Notes: generated by a model not told the origin, from the sequence alone. A stretch of DNA of 64,000 nucleotides from Nitrosomonas sp. (GCA_021582655.1 CP091135.1:1544097-1608096); one strand, 5' to 3'. Numbered from the stretch's first letter, positions 29,462 through 39,083 are shown. Numbers and translations are program-made.

Positions 29462-30405
29462 CAGAACTCCCGTTTCACGACTTGCAATAAATACTGACCA
29501 TATCCACTTTTAATCAGCGGCAGCGCCAATGCTTCCAGTTGCTCGGCACCAATCCATCCCTGGCGGAACGCGATTTCTTCCGGGCAGGCGATTTTCAAGC
29601 CTTGCCGGTGCTCGATGGTGGCAACGAATTGACTTGCATCGAGCAGTGACTCGTGCGTGCCGGTATCGAGCCAGGCGTAACCACGCCCCATGATTTCGAC
29701 ACGAAGCGCGGCATTGGTCAAATAGATCCGGTTCAAGTCGGTGATTTCCAGTTCGTTGCGCGCCGATGGCTGTAAGCTCTTCGCGTAATCGACCGCATTG
29801 TCATCATAAAAATATAAACCGGTTACCGCGTAGTTGGATTTCGGTTGTCGGGGTTTTTCTTCCAGGTTCACCACGTTGCAGGCGGCGTCGAATTCAACCA
29901 CGCCGTAACGCTCCGGATCGTGTACGTGATAAGCGAAAACACTGGCGCCCGTCGTGCGCCGCATTGCTTGCATGAGCAGCTGCTGAAAATCGTGACCGTA
30001 AAAAATGTTATCGCCCAATACCAGCGTCGAGTGATCGTTACCGATGAACGATTCACCGATGAGAAACGCCTGCGCCAAACCGCCCGGGGATGGTTGCTCG
30101 GCATAACCGATATTCAATCCCCATTGATTTCCGTCGCGTAGTAATTGCTGATAGTGAACCAGATCATGCGGTGTCGAAATCACCAGAATATCCCGAATTC
30201 CCGCCAGCATCAGTGTGCTGAGCGGGTAATAAATCATCGGTTTGTCAAAAACCGGCAGCAATTGCTTCGATATCGTTTGTGTAACCGGATACAACCGGGT
30301 GCCGGAACCGCCCGCAAGAATCATGCCCTTGCGGTGAGCAGGTGTTGCGTGTGACGAATCATGTATTGTCGGCACTGTATAGGATGCCGGGTTGGATACG
30401 GACAT
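29461..30405 (-). CDS. rfbA: Glucose-1-phosphate thymidylyltransferase
   Basis: 314 aa. It makes dTDP-glucose from dTTP and glucose-1-phosphate. The nucleotide site [17 protein letters not shown] is at about residues 26-42, followed by [18 protein letters not shown] and [11 protein letters not shown]. It carries about 22 extra residues before the usual start. ATG 30405 is the only ATG upstream of the core and has no clear ribosome binding site, so the true start could be an alternative codon closer to the core. It is the first gene of the rfbA-rfbC-radA run. Confidence 0.96.
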   Translation of the reverse strand: MSVSNPASYTVPTIHDSSHATPAHRKGMILAGGSGTRLYPVTQTISKQLLPVFDKPMIYYPLSTLMLAGIRDILVISTPHDLVHYQQLLRDGNQWGLNIGYAEQPSPGGLAQAFLIGESFIGNDHSTLVLGDNIFYGHDFQQLLMQAMRRTTGASVFAYHVHDPERYGVVEFDAACNVVNLEEKPRQPKSNYAVTGLYFYDDNAVDYAKSLQPSARNELEITDLNRIYLTNAALRVEIMGRGYAWLDTGTHESLLDASQFVATIEHRQGLKIACPEEIAFRQGWIGAEQLEALALPLIKSGYGQYLLQVVKREF

Positions 30406-30532
30406 AAGTGATGCGGATGAAATGATTTATCCGGTATGGATTGAGTACGGGGATTGTACTATATCCGGTGGTAATCGCTATGCTGTTGTCAAGCTGCGAT
30501 AACGACGGGATGTTACGGTAGAATGACGCGTT

Positions 30533-32164
30533 ATGACGTTTTCACCATCCTATTATCGCTTACTTAAACGGTTTTCGCCGCATTGGCGGCTGGTTGCGCA
30601 AATGCTGCTTGCGATGCTGATAACCGCGGTTACGGTAGCGACGGTACCGTTTCTGGTGCAGCGTGCGTTAACCGGTGCGGTTGTCGTGAACAATTTGCCG
30701 CTGCTGCAAACATCGTTGCTGATGATAATCGTATTGTCGGTGACCGGTGCCGTTGCGTTTTTTACCAGCCAGTATTTGCGGATCAAAGCGAGCGACCAAT
30801 TAGGCATCGGTTTGTACCGTGAATTCTTTGATAAATTATTAGCGCAACCGTCCAGTGCATACGCTGCGTTGGTGGAGAATCGGCAAATTGAAACGCAAGT
30901 GCGTGCGATTCGGCATATTACCTATTCAACTGTCGGGGCGATCGCCGGGTTGGCGCAAGATTGTCTGATTATCTCGGTGTTGTTGGTTTGTGTGTCGCAT
31001 TACAATCGGGAAATGTTGTTGCTGTTGTTATTCATCGTGCCATTACTGGCATTAGCCGCAGGCGCGGCGCGAGATTCCGCGGGTGCGTCCGCGGTGAAGG
31101 TCAACGCTGGAATTCGACAGCTGACGGATCAATTGTTACAGGCGGTTGCGCATTACCGGTTGATCAAACTGGACGGTGGTCAGGCTTGCGAGAGCGAACG
31201 GTTGAGTAAAATGTCCGAATCGATCTTTTGTACCGGGGCGCGGTATGCGATTGCCAAGGCATTATGGAGTGCGATCGGCCGGGTGCTGTTCGTATTGCTA
31301 TGCTGCGCGCTAAGCTACATGCTGGCACTGCAGATGATGAATGGCGAGATCGGCTTACCCGAAGCAGGAGCATTGGTAACAGCGGCATTGCTTCTATTAT
31401 TGCCGCTGAGGCGTTTGGCGGGCTTGCCGCAGCGGTTGGCGCACGATCGGATTATCCTGGATGATGTGTTCGCATTTACGAATCAAGTGTCGGAACCGTC
31501 TTCGACAGTAACCGCCAAGCCGCGGATGCGTGGTAAATTAGTGTTTGAGCAACTCCGTTTTTCCGGAGAAAATGGTGCGCCGTCGGGGCTGGTCGGTTTG
31601 ACGGTTCATCCAGGGGAGCTCATTGTATTCAAGGGCTTTGATGCGCACAAAAAACAAGCGCTGATCGATTTATTGCTGCGCGTGCAATCACCGCTGCAGG
31701 GCAAGGTTTGGCTTGACGACCAACCGTTGGATGATATTCCTCTCAATGTCTTGTATGCCAATATTGCATTATTGCCTGCCGATACTTTTTGGTTGGACGG
31801 TAATATCGCCGGTAACATTGCGTACGGTTTCAAGCGTTGTGCGCATGAAGCGGAAATCACCGCCGCGGTGCGTGATTCCCATGCAAATACGTTCATTCGT
31901 AACCTGCCGGGTGGATTGCAAGCGCGAATCGGCGAGGACGGGGTAAATCTGACGCGCATGCAATACCAGCTTCTGGCGATCGCGCGTGCATTTATCAAGG
32001 ATGCACCGGTGGTGATCGTGGATCAAGCCGAGATTCCGCCGACGGCGGATGCCGGATTGCTCGACAGTGCTTTGGTGCGCTTGGCGCAGCACCGCACTAC
32101 GTTGATTTTCAGTCCGCACATTCCCCGATTGCACAGGATCGACCGTATTATCGAGGACAAATAG
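30533..32164 (+). CDS. MsbA-like ABC exporter homologue with degenerate ATPase domain
   Basis: 543 aa with the layout of a half-size exporter. Residues 1-310 have about six membrane segments, and residues 333-543 correspond to a nucleotide-binding domain. The ATPase motifs are lost. Walker A reads GFDAHKKQ at 368-375, lacking two glycines and the Ser/Thr. The signature reads LTRMQYQ at 473-479 in place of LSGGQ. Walker B has Asp-Gln (D497, Q498) in place of Asp-Glu. Only the H-loop His (H529) remains. The frame is complete and unbroken, so this is not an obvious pseudogene. It probably does not hydrolyse ATP well. cutA and dsbD follow directly, which hints at an envelope or metal role, but no function can be assigned. 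Confidence 0.8.
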   Translation: MTFSPSYYRLLKRFSPHWRLVAQMLLAMLITAVTVATVPFLVQRALTGAVVVNNLPLLQTSLLMIIVLSVTGAVAFFTSQYLRIKASDQLGIGLYREFFDKLLAQPSSAYAALVENRQIETQVRAIRHITYSTVGAIAGLAQDCLIISVLLVCVSHYNREMLLLLLFIVPLLALAAGAARDSAGASAVKVNAGIRQLTDQLLQAVAHYRLIKLDGGQACESERLSKMSESIFCTGARYAIAKALWSAIGRVLFVLLCCALSYMLALQMMNGEIGLPEAGALVTAALLLLLPLRRLAGLPQRLAHDRIILDDVFAFTNQVSEPSSTVTAKPRMRGKLVFEQLRFSGENGAPSGLVGLTVHPGELIVFKGFDAHKKQALIDLLLRVQSPLQGKVWLDDQPLDDIPLNVLYANIALLPADTFWLDGNIAGNIAYGFKRCAHEAEITAAVRDSHANTFIRNLPGGLQARIGEDGVNLTRMQYQLLAIARAFIKDAPVVIVDQAEIPPTADAGLLDSALVRLAQHRTTLIFSPHIPRLHRIDRIIEDK

Positions 32165-32165
32165 G

Positions 32166-32492
32166 ATGACAGATACCATTCTGGTACTTACCAATTATCC
32201 CAATAAGGAAGACGCGGTTGCTTTGTCGCATGCGCTGATCGATCAGCAGCTTGCCGCGTGCGTGAATGTGCTGAGTCCGTGTACATCGGTTTACCGTTGG
32301 CAAGGCGCTGTCGAATCGGCTGAGGAAGTTCCGGTGCTGATCAAAACCCGGCGTTGGCACTATGAACGGGTTGAACAGTTGATCAAGATGATGCATCCTT
32401 ATGAACTTCCTGAAGTGATCATGATTCCTATAGCGGGTGGATTGCCTGCATATTTGCAGTGGATCGCCACAGAAACTCCGTCTTCCAACTGA
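32166..32492 (+). CDS. cutA: Divalent-cation tolerance protein CutA
   Basis: 108 aa, trimeric PII-like fold. Family signatures are LTNYPNKEDAVALSHALIDQ, LAACVNVLSPCTSVYRWQG and EEVPVLIKTR, with PYELPEVIMIPI near the C-terminus. It begins one base after the stop of the ABC-like gene and is followed 18 bases later by dsbD; cutA next to dsbD is a classic arrangement. Its exact biochemical role is still debated in the family. Confidence 0.97.
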   Translation: MTDTILVLTNYPNKEDAVALSHALIDQQLAACVNVLSPCTSVYRWQGAVESAEEVPVLIKTRRWHYERVEQLIKMMHPYELPEVIMIPIAGGLPAYLQWIATETPSSN

Positions 32493-32510
32493 TAACAAGA
32501 TTAAATACCG

Positions 32511-34439
32511 ATGCGATTCATTCGACTTTTGTTGCTGATGTTATCCCTGGTCAGTGCGCCGATTGCCGCCCAGGAAAGTGGTTCTTTCAATCTGCTGCAG
32601 AAATTGCAGGGGCTCGGCATCAATTTGGGCCAAGCCGGTTCTCAGGAGCTGTTGCCGCCGGATGAGGCGTTTAAAATTTCGATCGAGGTGCGTGATGGTA
32701 ATACCTTGATCGCCAATTTGACGCCGGCAAAAGATTATTACCTGTATCGTGACAAAATCGTTTTCGAGCCGCAGCAGGATGATACGGTGATCGAGAAAGT
32801 CACACTGCCACCTGGAAACATGAAAGAGGATATGACGTTCGGTCAGACGGAAGTGTACTATCAGCCGGTTCAAGCGATAATCTCATTGCAACGAGACGAT
32901 CCCGGACGTGAGCGGCCGTTGAAGCTGTCCGCCACCTATCAGGGTTGTAACGAACCGGTTGCAGTGTGTTACGCGCCGATCAACAAAGTGATTGAATTGA
33001 CATTGCCCGCAGTAACTGCGGCGGTCGGCGCGGTCGCCGGTGCGATCAGCAGCCCCGCTGCTGCGGCTGTCGACGCGACTGCCGAATTGTTTCAATTACC
33101 GTCGCGCTTGCCATCGATTGAGACCGAATCCTACAAAATCGAACGCATGTTTGCCACCGGCGATTATTGGTTGATTTTGTCCGGATTTTTTGTCGTCGGT
33201 TTGTTTCTTTCGTTGACGCCGTGTGTGTTTCCGATGTTTCCGATTTTATCGGGAATCATCGCCAATCGCGGACAGCAAGTGACTAAAAGCCATGCATTCA
33301 TGCTGTCGTTCGCCTATGTGATGGGGATGGCGATTACCTACGCGTTTGCGGGTGTCGCGGCGGGATTGTCGGGTGCAATGCTGTCCGCTGCGCTACAGAA
33401 TGCCTGGGTGTTGGGAACGTTCGCGCTGATTTTTGTATTGCTTTCCTTTTCCATGTTCGGCTTTTATGAATTGCAATTGCCGGGAGTGCTGCAGACCAAA
33501 TTGTCCGAGGAGGCGGATCAACTGAAAGGAGGGCATTTAACCAGCGTATTCGGTATGGGTGCGTTATCCGCCCTGATCGTCGGTCCATGTGTTGCTGCAC
33601 CGTTGGCCGGCGCTTTGCTGTATATCAGCCAAACCCGCGATGTGCTGCTGGGTGGCTCGGCGTTGTTTGTAATGGCATTGGGCATGGGGGTGCCGTTGCT
33701 GATGCTGGGTACATCCGCCGGAGCGCTGTTGCCGAAAGCGGGTGCATGGATGGAATCGATCAAACGATTTTTCGGTGTCTTGCTGCTCGGGGTTGCGATC
33801 TGGATCGTCTCGCCGGTGATCAACGAAGTGACGCACATGTTGTTGTGGTCGGCGCTGTTGATCATTTCGGCGATCTATTTGCATGCGATTGATTCGTTGC
33901 CGGAGCGTGCCTCGGGAGCACGCAGATTTCTTAAAGGCGTCGGTGTCATCGCATTGCTGGTCGGTATCGCGTTATTGATCGGTGTGCTATCCGGCAGCCG
34001 CGACGTATTGCAGCCGCTTTCCAAGTTGAGTCTGACCGGCGTATCAAGCGTCGGTGAGGCCGCGCCGGTAAGCTATAAGGCGTTACCTTTCCAGCGCGTC
34101 AAAACGGTTGATGAATTGGATGATCAAATCCGCCAATCGCAAGGCAAGCATGTCATGGTCAAATTTCACGCCGATTGGTGTGTGTCGTGCAAGGAAATGG
34201 ATCGCTTTACGTTGTCCGATGCCCAAGTGCAAGATCGCTTGAAGGATGTGGTGTTGTTGCAGATCGACGTTACCGATGGTACGCCGGATGATGCGGCGTT
34301 GCTCAAGCGTTTCAGTCTGTTCGGACCGCCCGGTATTTTGTTTGTCGATCGCCAGGGGCATGATGTTCCCGATATTAAAGTGATCGGTTTCCTCAACAAA
34401 AATGATTTTCTGACAGTGCTGAATGCGGTTCTGATGTGA
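32511..34439 (+). CDS. dsbD: Thiol:disulfide interchange protein DsbD
   Basis: 642 aa. It carries electrons from cytoplasmic thioredoxin to periplasmic partners such as DsbC and cytochrome c maturation proteins. A signal peptide (about 1-20) precedes the periplasmic alpha domain with its cysteine pair in GCNEPVAVCY. Eight membrane segments of the beta domain include the conserved Pro-Cys motifs LTPCVFPMFP and VGPCVAAPLAG. The C-terminal gamma domain is thioredoxin-like with ADWCVSCKEMD. All six cysteines are present. A TlpA-type thioredoxin follows. Confidence 0.97.
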   Translation: MRFIRLLLLMLSLVSAPIAAQESGSFNLLQKLQGLGINLGQAGSQELLPPDEAFKISIEVRDGNTLIANLTPAKDYYLYRDKIVFEPQQDDTVIEKVTLPPGNMKEDMTFGQTEVYYQPVQAIISLQRDDPGRERPLKLSATYQGCNEPVAVCYAPINKVIELTLPAVTAAVGAVAGAISSPAAAAVDATAELFQLPSRLPSIETESYKIERMFATGDYWLILSGFFVVGLFLSLTPCVFPMFPILSGIIANRGQQVTKSHAFMLSFAYVMGMAITYAFAGVAAGLSGAMLSAALQNAWVLGTFALIFVLLSFSMFGFYELQLPGVLQTKLSEEADQLKGGHLTSVFGMGALSALIVGPCVAAPLAGALLYISQTRDVLLGGSALFVMALGMGVPLLMLGTSAGALLPKAGAWMESIKRFFGVLLLGVAIWIVSPVINEVTHMLLWSALLIISAIYLHAIDSLPERASGARRFLKGVGVIALLVGIALLIGVLSGSRDVLQPLSKLSLTGVSSVGEAAPVSYKALPFQRVKTVDELDDQIRQSQGKHVMVKFHADWCVSCKEMDRFTLSDAQVQDRLKDVVLLQIDVTDGTPDDAALLKRFSLFGPPGILFVDRQGHDVPDIKVIGFLNKNDFLTVLNAVLM

Positions 34440-34486
34440 CTGGTCTTGCACTTATCTTGAAATAAAAACTACTGAAGGATTGAACG

Positions 34487-35074
34487 ATGTCAAAATCGAA
34501 GCAGTTTATTTTGTATTCTTTTATCGCGATTGTCGCGCTGGGCTCCGGCTCTTTTATTCGCTCGCTGATTTCCGATGCTTACCAAACCGAACTGACCGGC
34601 GAGGAGAGCCTGCAAGGCGCACAAGCGATTTTGGCGGCACGATTGCCGGATTTGAACGGCACCGATCAAGCCGTTTCGCAATGGCTCGGGAAGGTGATCG
34701 TGGTCAATTTTTGGGCAACTTGGTGTACCCCATGCCGTGAGGAAATTCCCGAATTTATTGAAGCGCAGCAGAAATATGGCGATCAAGGGCTGCTGTTTGT
34801 CGGTATTGCGATCGATCAGGCCGACAAGGTGAAAATGTTCAGCAAGGAATTCGGCATCAATTATCCGGTGCTGGTGGGCGGCATGAATACATGGTCGTTG
34901 CTCGAGGAGGCGGGCAACCGCCATTCCGCGCTGCCATACACCGTGGTGATCAATCGATCCGGTGAATTGGTGGAAAACTATCTCGGACGCGTCAATCTGA
35001 AAAAGCTGGAAAAATTAGTGGTGCCGTTACTGCAACAAAAACCGCAAGCTGGCGAATCAACCACTGCCAGCTGA
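34487..35074 (+). CDS. TlpA/ResA-type thioredoxin-fold protein
   Basis: 195 aa. One N-terminal membrane anchor or signal segment (about residues 7-24) is followed by a periplasmic thioredoxin domain with the redox motif WATWCTPCREE. The proline loop lies in ALPYTVVINRSG. ATG 34487 has AAGGA about 8 bases upstream. It follows dsbD by 47 bases, so DsbD likely keeps it reduced. Cytochrome c maturation or a general reductase role are both possible. Confidence 0.92.
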   Translation: MSKSKQFILYSFIAIVALGSGSFIRSLISDAYQTELTGEESLQGAQAILAARLPDLNGTDQAVSQWLGKVIVVNFWATWCTPCREEIPEFIEAQQKYGDQGLLFVGIAIDQADKVKMFSKEFGINYPVLVGGMNTWSLLEEAGNRHSALPYTVVINRSGELVENYLGRVNLKKLEKLVVPLLQQKPQAGESTTAS

Positions 35075-35099
35075 CAGATCGCTTTTCAACGATCTGTCA
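35072..35099 (+). terminator. Hairpin at the 3' end of the dsbD-tlpA run
   Basis: Perfect 10-bp stem TGACAGATCG / CGATCTGTCA with loop CTTTTCAA. The left arm starts at the stop codon. No T run follows, so it could be a transcript-stabilising hairpin. Confidence 0.5.
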
Positions 35100-35147
35100 A
35101 AGGTACATTCTTGATGTAAAAATCGTTTCGGTAATCATGGTGTTTAT

Positions 35148-35290
35148 GGAGATGTTGATCGATTGGCTGCACAGTGAATCGCCTTGTTGCGAAGGTGATT
35201 CGCTTCTTCAGTTGCTTTATTGATAGGTCTCAGCCACTGTTCCGTACGCCTCACGCTTCGTTTCGTTCGCCGAATTAATCGGCGTTTCCC
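35148..35290 (-). repeat. Dispersed MITE-like repeat, copy C
   Basis: About 143 bp in the opposite orientation to copies A and B. The right end CCGAATTAATCGGCGTTTCCC is the inverse of the family's left end; the left end is diverged (GATGTTGATCGATTGG). It shares TGATAGGTCTCAG and GAATCGCCTTGTTGCGAAGG. The rest of this 420-base gap (35291-35500) shows nothing recognisable. Confidence 0.78.
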
Positions 35291-35500
35291 TATCAAAGAT
35301 AATCCTGTAATATCACTGAAGGAATGGAATGCTTTATACCCTGGCATAGATGCGAGCTACTCTGTCCTTGTAAAACCTCGCATTCTGATTTTTGCGAATA
35401 CTTACCGGGAGATTTCATAAAGTACCGAAAGTAGTCAAGCAAGGGCTTAATCAAAAGTGACGAGGGATATTTTCCGATAATTATTTGGGAGAACCTTATC

Positions 35501-35836
35501 ATGACACAGCTCCATAGCAATAATCGTTTTATCATTTTGTTTTTAATCGTACAAATCATTTTCTTCTCGGGCTGCGCGACTACATCCAGGTATGAAGGAA
35601 GCAGAGAGCAATTCGATGATATTGTCATCACCACCAAGGTGCATGAAGCAATTCTCGATGAGCGCGCCCTCAGAGCCTTCGATATCAATGTGAGAACCGT
35701 CAAAGGTGTCGTAGAGTTGAGTGGTTTCGTCAATTCCCGGGAAGATATGGATAGAGCGATTGCAGTTGCTCGCAAGATCGAAGGTATCAAGCTGATCAGA
35801 AATGATATGCGGACCTATGGTACTGGCGACTATTGA
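35501..35836 (+). CDS. BON-domain lipoprotein
   Basis: 111 aa. The lipobox FSGC puts the lipidated cysteine at residue 25, so the protein is exported and membrane-anchored. Residues 40-108 form one BON domain (TTKVHEAILDERALRAFDIN, VVELSGFVNSREDMDRA), a fold that binds phospholipid surfaces. A GGGAGAA ribosome binding site precedes ATG 35501. It is a single gene, similar to half of an OsmY-like protein. A role in outer-membrane integrity is possible. Confidence 0.88.
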   Translation: MTQLHSNNRFIILFLIVQIIFFSGCATTSRYEGSREQFDDIVITTKVHEAILDERALRAFDINVRTVKGVVELSGFVNSREDMDRAIAVARKIEGIKLIRNDMRTYGTGDY

Positions 35837-35843
35837 CAGACCC

Positions 35844-35965
35844 GTTGAGAAACTTTCGTGTTGTTTGCGGTGTAAAACGGGTCGGAAGTGCTGATTCATT
35901 GCGCACAAAACTGTGTTTGTCCGTTTTTTGTCGTTTTGTTCGACCACCTCGAAACGTTTCTCAGC
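35844..35965. repeat. Second repeat type: inverted GTTGAGAAAC ends
   Basis: About 120 bp between the BON gene and DUF2784 bounded by GTTGAGAAACTTTCG and, inverted, CGAAACGTTTCTCAGC. The same end sequence recurs at 36481-36498 and 46759-46776. It has no coding capacity. Confidence 0.5.
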
Positions 35966-36077
35966 GATCTTTGATCGGAAGGTCGGTTGAATGGGATACA
36001 GAATGATAAATTAGGGGGGCCTGTATGCCATTCAACTTGCTGATGAACGGGCCGGAACGACTGGTGCCGGAGTAAGG

Positions 36078-36443
36078 ATGCTGACTGCTGACTTCGTTTT
36101 GATTCTTCATTTTCTTTATGTGCTGTTTGTGGTCGGCAGTTTGCCGGTAATTTGGCTGGGCGCCCAGTTGGGGTATTCGTTTGTCCGCAATCCGGGATTT
36201 CGTTATGCGCATCTGGTCGCAATCTTATTCGTGGTGGCGGAGTCTTTGTTGGGTATCGCTTGTCCATTGACAGTCTGGGAAAATGCGCTGCGTCAGATTG
36301 AAGCGGACACGGGTTTTATTCAATACTGGTTACATCGTATTATGTTTTTCAACATTCCTGAAAGCGTATTAACGGCAGTTTACATTTTGTTTGCAGCGTT
36401 GGTGGTATTGACTTTCAAGCGAATTCCTCCCCGTAGACATTGA
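36078..36443 (+). CDS. DUF2784 membrane protein
   Basis: 121 aa with four predicted membrane segments: about 5-27, 43-63, 83-95 (weak) and 96-114. The pattern LHFLYVLFVVGSLPVIWLG and HLVAILFVVAESLLGIACPLT matches the DUF2784 family as remembered. The strong ribosome binding site GGAGTAAGG lies immediately before ATG 36078. No function is known for the family. The C-terminus is basic (KRIPPRRH). Confidence 0.85.
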   Translation: MLTADFVLILHFLYVLFVVGSLPVIWLGAQLGYSFVRNPGFRYAHLVAILFVVAESLLGIACPLTVWENALRQIEADTGFIQYWLHRIMFFNIPESVLTAVYILFAALVVLTFKRIPPRRH

Positions 36444-36480
36444 CAGGATCGCTGGAGAATGTTTTCGAAGCAGTATACGA

Positions 36481-36498
36481 TGCGGATCGTTTCTCAAC
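36481..36498 (-). repeat. Second repeat type, end sequence near ttcA
   Basis: The minus strand reads GTTGAGAAACGATCCGCA, identical over 18 bases to 46759-46776. It lies just past the ttcA stop codon, and a related inverted sequence (GATCGCTGGAGAATGTTTTCG) lies about 35 bases away. Confidence 0.55.
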
Positions 36499-36504
36499 AG
36501 GTTG

Positions 36505-37413
36505 TTAGCTTTTTGAAGCGATACGCTGATTTTCTTCGTCTTCAGTCGCCGGGGAGAGTATTTCCTCGATATTGGGTTCAAAGGTTTCTTCGTCGAATGC
36601 GGTATCGCCATCTGCAAAGGGTTGATCCTGCGCTTTCAGGTTGATGAAATCGTAACGGGAAGTATCGGCCAGGTGCGACAATTGTATATTTTGAATGGAG
36701 CGGAACATGGTCTCCAGTCGCCCGGGAAATTTCTTATCCCATTGTTGCATCATTTCCTTGATCGCTTGGCGTTGCAGGTTCTTTTGCGAACCGCATAGAT
36801 TGCAGGGAATGATCGGGAAATCGGCGATTGCGGCGTATGCGGCGAGATCTTTTTCCTTACAATACGCGAGCGGACGGATCACGATGTGCTTACCGTCGTC
36901 GCTGACCAATTTTGGCGGCATGGCTTTCAGTTTTCCGCCATAAAACATGTTTAAAAACAGTGTCTCAAGAATATCGTCACGATGATGACCGAGTGCGATT
37001 TTGGTTGCGCCGAGTTCACCGGCAACCCGGTATAATACCCCGCGGCGTAACCGCGAGCATAGGCTGCAAGTGGTTTTTCCCTCGGCGATGACGCGCTTGA
37101 CCACACTGTAAGTATCCTGTTCGACGATACGAAACTGCATACCGATGCGGGTCAGGTACTCGGGCAATACTTGCTCGGGAAAACCGGGTTGTTTTTGATC
37201 CAGATTGACTGCGACCAATTCGAATTTCAGCGGTGCATGCACTTGTAAATTGCGCAAAATATCAAGCAGTGCGTAGCTGTCTTTCCCGCCGGATAAGCAC
37301 ACCATGACCCGATCGCCTGCTTCGATCATATTGAAGTCGGCGATGGCGGTTCCCGCCAGCCGCCGTAAACGTTTCTGCAGTTTATTGCTGTTGTACTGTT
37401 GTTTTTTCAGCAT
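36505..37413 (-). CDS. ttcA: tRNA 2-thiocytidine biosynthesis protein TtcA
   Basis: 302 aa. It thiolates cytidine 32 of certain tRNAs, using ATP and a [4Fe-4S] cluster. The PP-loop is [16 protein letters not shown] at about residue 40. Cluster cysteines are in [10 protein letters not shown] and CNLCGSQ, and [17 protein letters not shown] is the family signature. The last 40 residues are an acidic extension. The sulfur source would be a cysteine desulfurase, although the encapsulated enzyme here need not be it. Confidence 0.97.
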   Translation of the reverse strand: MLKKQQYNSNKLQKRLRRLAGTAIADFNMIEAGDRVMVCLSGGKDSYALLDILRNLQVHAPLKFELVAVNLDQKQPGFPEQVLPEYLTRIGMQFRIVEQDTYSVVKRVIAEGKTTCSLCSRLRRGVLYRVAGELGATKIALGHHRDDILETLFLNMFYGGKLKAMPPKLVSDDGKHIVIRPLAYCKEKDLAAYAAIADFPIIPCNLCGSQKNLQRQAIKEMMQQWDKKFPGRLETMFRSIQNIQLSHLADTSRYDFINLKAQDQPFADGDTAFDEETFEPNIEEILSPATEDEENQRIASKS

Positions 37414-37562
37414 GCGATAAAAAAAGAAAAAGTGGTAAGGACGGTCGTTGTTATGGTTTCAGATCAAACATTAGACAAATCAAGTGGAACGATTTAGCAT
37501 AGCCAAATTCTAATCAGGGCGAATAAGCGCGGGCATTCGGGAATTGTTTTCAGGGAATTACA

Positions 37563-38015
37563 ATGGACAAAATTATACCATTGGTTATCTTGGTCTTGTT
37601 CTGTGGTCGTGGTTACGCGAGTGCCTATGCGGATACTGTCAACGTCGATATCGGTCAGACCGGAAGGGCGGATAACGTTGTGCGTGAGATAAAATTGACG
37701 CAAGTCGATAATATGTTTTTACCCGCTCAGATTAATGTAACAGAGGGTGAGACGGTGCGATTTACGATTAAGAATGGCGGTAATCATAAGCATGAGATGT
37801 TAATCGGTTCGATGGCGGATTTGAAGAAAGCGGCCGGTATGCGGCGCACTCATCCTGATAGCGAACATGCGGAAGCAAACTTGGTGCAGCTTGAGCCGGG
37901 AGTACGGAAGGATTTGATTTGGCAGTTCGGTGGCCCGGGTGTCGTTGATTTTGCTTGCCCGTTGCCGGGTCATTTTAAGAAAATGCGTGGGAAAATTATT
38001 GTGGAGAAGAAATGA
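37563..38015 (+). CDS. Periplasmic cupredoxin (plastocyanin-like)
   Basis: 150 aa. A signal peptide of about 20-24 residues is followed by a single cupredoxin domain. Type 1 copper ligands are visible: His in NHKHEM, then Cys, His and Met in FACPLPGHFKKMRG. It would be a small periplasmic electron carrier or copper-binding protein. Its stop overlaps the start of the DUF411 gene by four bases (ATGA), and a cytochrome c lipoprotein follows, so the three are likely one redox or copper operon. Confidence 0.9.
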   Translation: MDKIIPLVILVLFCGRGYASAYADTVNVDIGQTGRADNVVREIKLTQVDNMFLPAQINVTEGETVRFTIKNGGNHKHEMLIGSMADLKKAAGMRRTHPDSEHAEANLVQLEPGVRKDLIWQFGGPGVVDFACPLPGHFKKMRGKIIVEKK

Positions 38016-38551
38016 ACAAACGAATCAGTAACCTGTTGATAGGATCGTTATTCAGCGCCGGTTTGTTGAGTATTGCGTCGCACACTGCGGCAACAACTAC
38101 CGTTGAAGTTTACAAAAGCCCTACCTGCGGGTGTTGCGCTAAATGGGTCGATCATATGCGTGACCACGGCTTTACTGTAAAAACTCATGATGTCGGCAAT
38201 AAGGAAATCAGGAAGAAATCAGGAATTTCCAGTTCGCTCGGGTCGTGTCATACGGCGTTGGTTAATGGTTATGCAATCGAGGGACATGTACCGGCTCCTG
38301 ATATTATTCGTTTGCTCAAAGAAAAACCGAAAGCTGTCGGCTTGGCGGTTCCAGATATGCCGCACGGTACACCGGGTATGGAAGGTGCGCGAAGCGATCC
38401 TTACAATGTTTTGTTAATCACCGAACCTGATCAGGAACGTAAAGATACTAAGATTTATAAGCGTTACGATCCCCATGCGCAGCAAGCAAAGCAATCACAG
38501 CCGGCACATGTTGAACCACAACAAACCGGTTCGGTGATGCGTCTCAAATAA
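38012..38551 (+). CDS. DUF411 metal-binding periplasmic protein
   Basis: 179 aa. A signal peptide (about 1-27) is followed by a thioredoxin-like DUF411 domain: VEVYKSPTCGCCAKWVDHMR near residue 33 and SSLGSCHTALVNGYAIEGHVPA. A C-terminal Gln/His-rich tail of about 30 residues could add metal ligands. DUF411 proteins are often found with copper resistance genes. Translational coupling to the cupredoxin supports a shared copper role. Confidence 0.9.
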   Translation: MNKRISNLLIGSLFSAGLLSIASHTAATTTVEVYKSPTCGCCAKWVDHMRDHGFTVKTHDVGNKEIRKKSGISSSLGSCHTALVNGYAIEGHVPAPDIIRLLKEKPKAVGLAVPDMPHGTPGMEGARSDPYNVLLITEPDQERKDTKIYKRYDPHAQQAKQSQPAHVEPQQTGSVMRLK

Positions 38552-38571
38552 CTTCATTGCGGCTTAGGACG

Positions 38572-39036
38572 ATGCGCCATTCGTTATTGTGCGGCGCTGC
38601 GATCATCCTGTTGTTGGGTTGCAGCGATACTGTGTCATTCAATACGGTTGTCGGGAAACCGGAAATCGATGGTCGAACAGGACTGATCAAGCGTAACTTG
38701 GATTTGGGGCAAGTTAAACGCGGATTTACGGTTTATCAAGCGAATTGCACCGGCTGCCATGGACTGAATGGAGAAGCGACACCGGATTGGCGCAAGCCTA
38801 ATCCGGATGGTAAGTATCCGCCACCGCCGTTGGATAGTTCAGCGCATGCCTGGCATCATTCGACAGAGGTTTTGAAAAAGACCATTCTTAAAGGAACGCC
38901 GCCTGAAATAGGTTCCATGCCTGCCTGGGAAGGAAAATTGACGGAACAGGAAGTCGATGACGTGGTGGTATGGATTAAATCACTGTGGTCGGATGAAATT
39001 TACGATCTTTGGTATAGAAATTTTGAGGGCAAATGA
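38572..39036 (+). CDS. Cytochrome c lipoprotein
   Basis: 154 aa from ATG 38572 (the frame extends to TTG 38557). The N-terminus MRHSLLCGAAIILLLGC is a lipoprotein signal with the lipid-bearing Cys at residue 17. One haem site CTGCH lies at about residue 63, in VYQANCTGCHGLNGE. The likely distal Met ligand is in IGSMPAWEGKLT. It is a mono-haem class I cytochrome anchored in the membrane, third gene after the cupredoxin, so an electron-transfer partner of it is plausible. Confidence 0.9.
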   Translation: MRHSLLCGAAIILLLGCSDTVSFNTVVGKPEIDGRTGLIKRNLDLGQVKRGFTVYQANCTGCHGLNGEATPDWRKPNPDGKYPPPPLDSSAHAWHHSTEVLKKTILKGTPPEIGSMPAWEGKLTEQEVDDVVVWIKSLWSDEIYDLWYRNFEGK

Positions 39037-39083
39037 TCGACTATCTTTCATCCGAGATTTTTCCATAGAAGAAGGTTAGCGAA

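Noticed and set aside
36025-36075. A 16-codon open frame (MPFNLLMNGPERLVPE) just before the DUF2784 gene, with a G-rich sequence upstream
   Set aside because: Too short to support as a gene. The end overlaps the DUF2784 ribosome binding site, so it could be a leader peptide, but no attenuator-like structure is visible.
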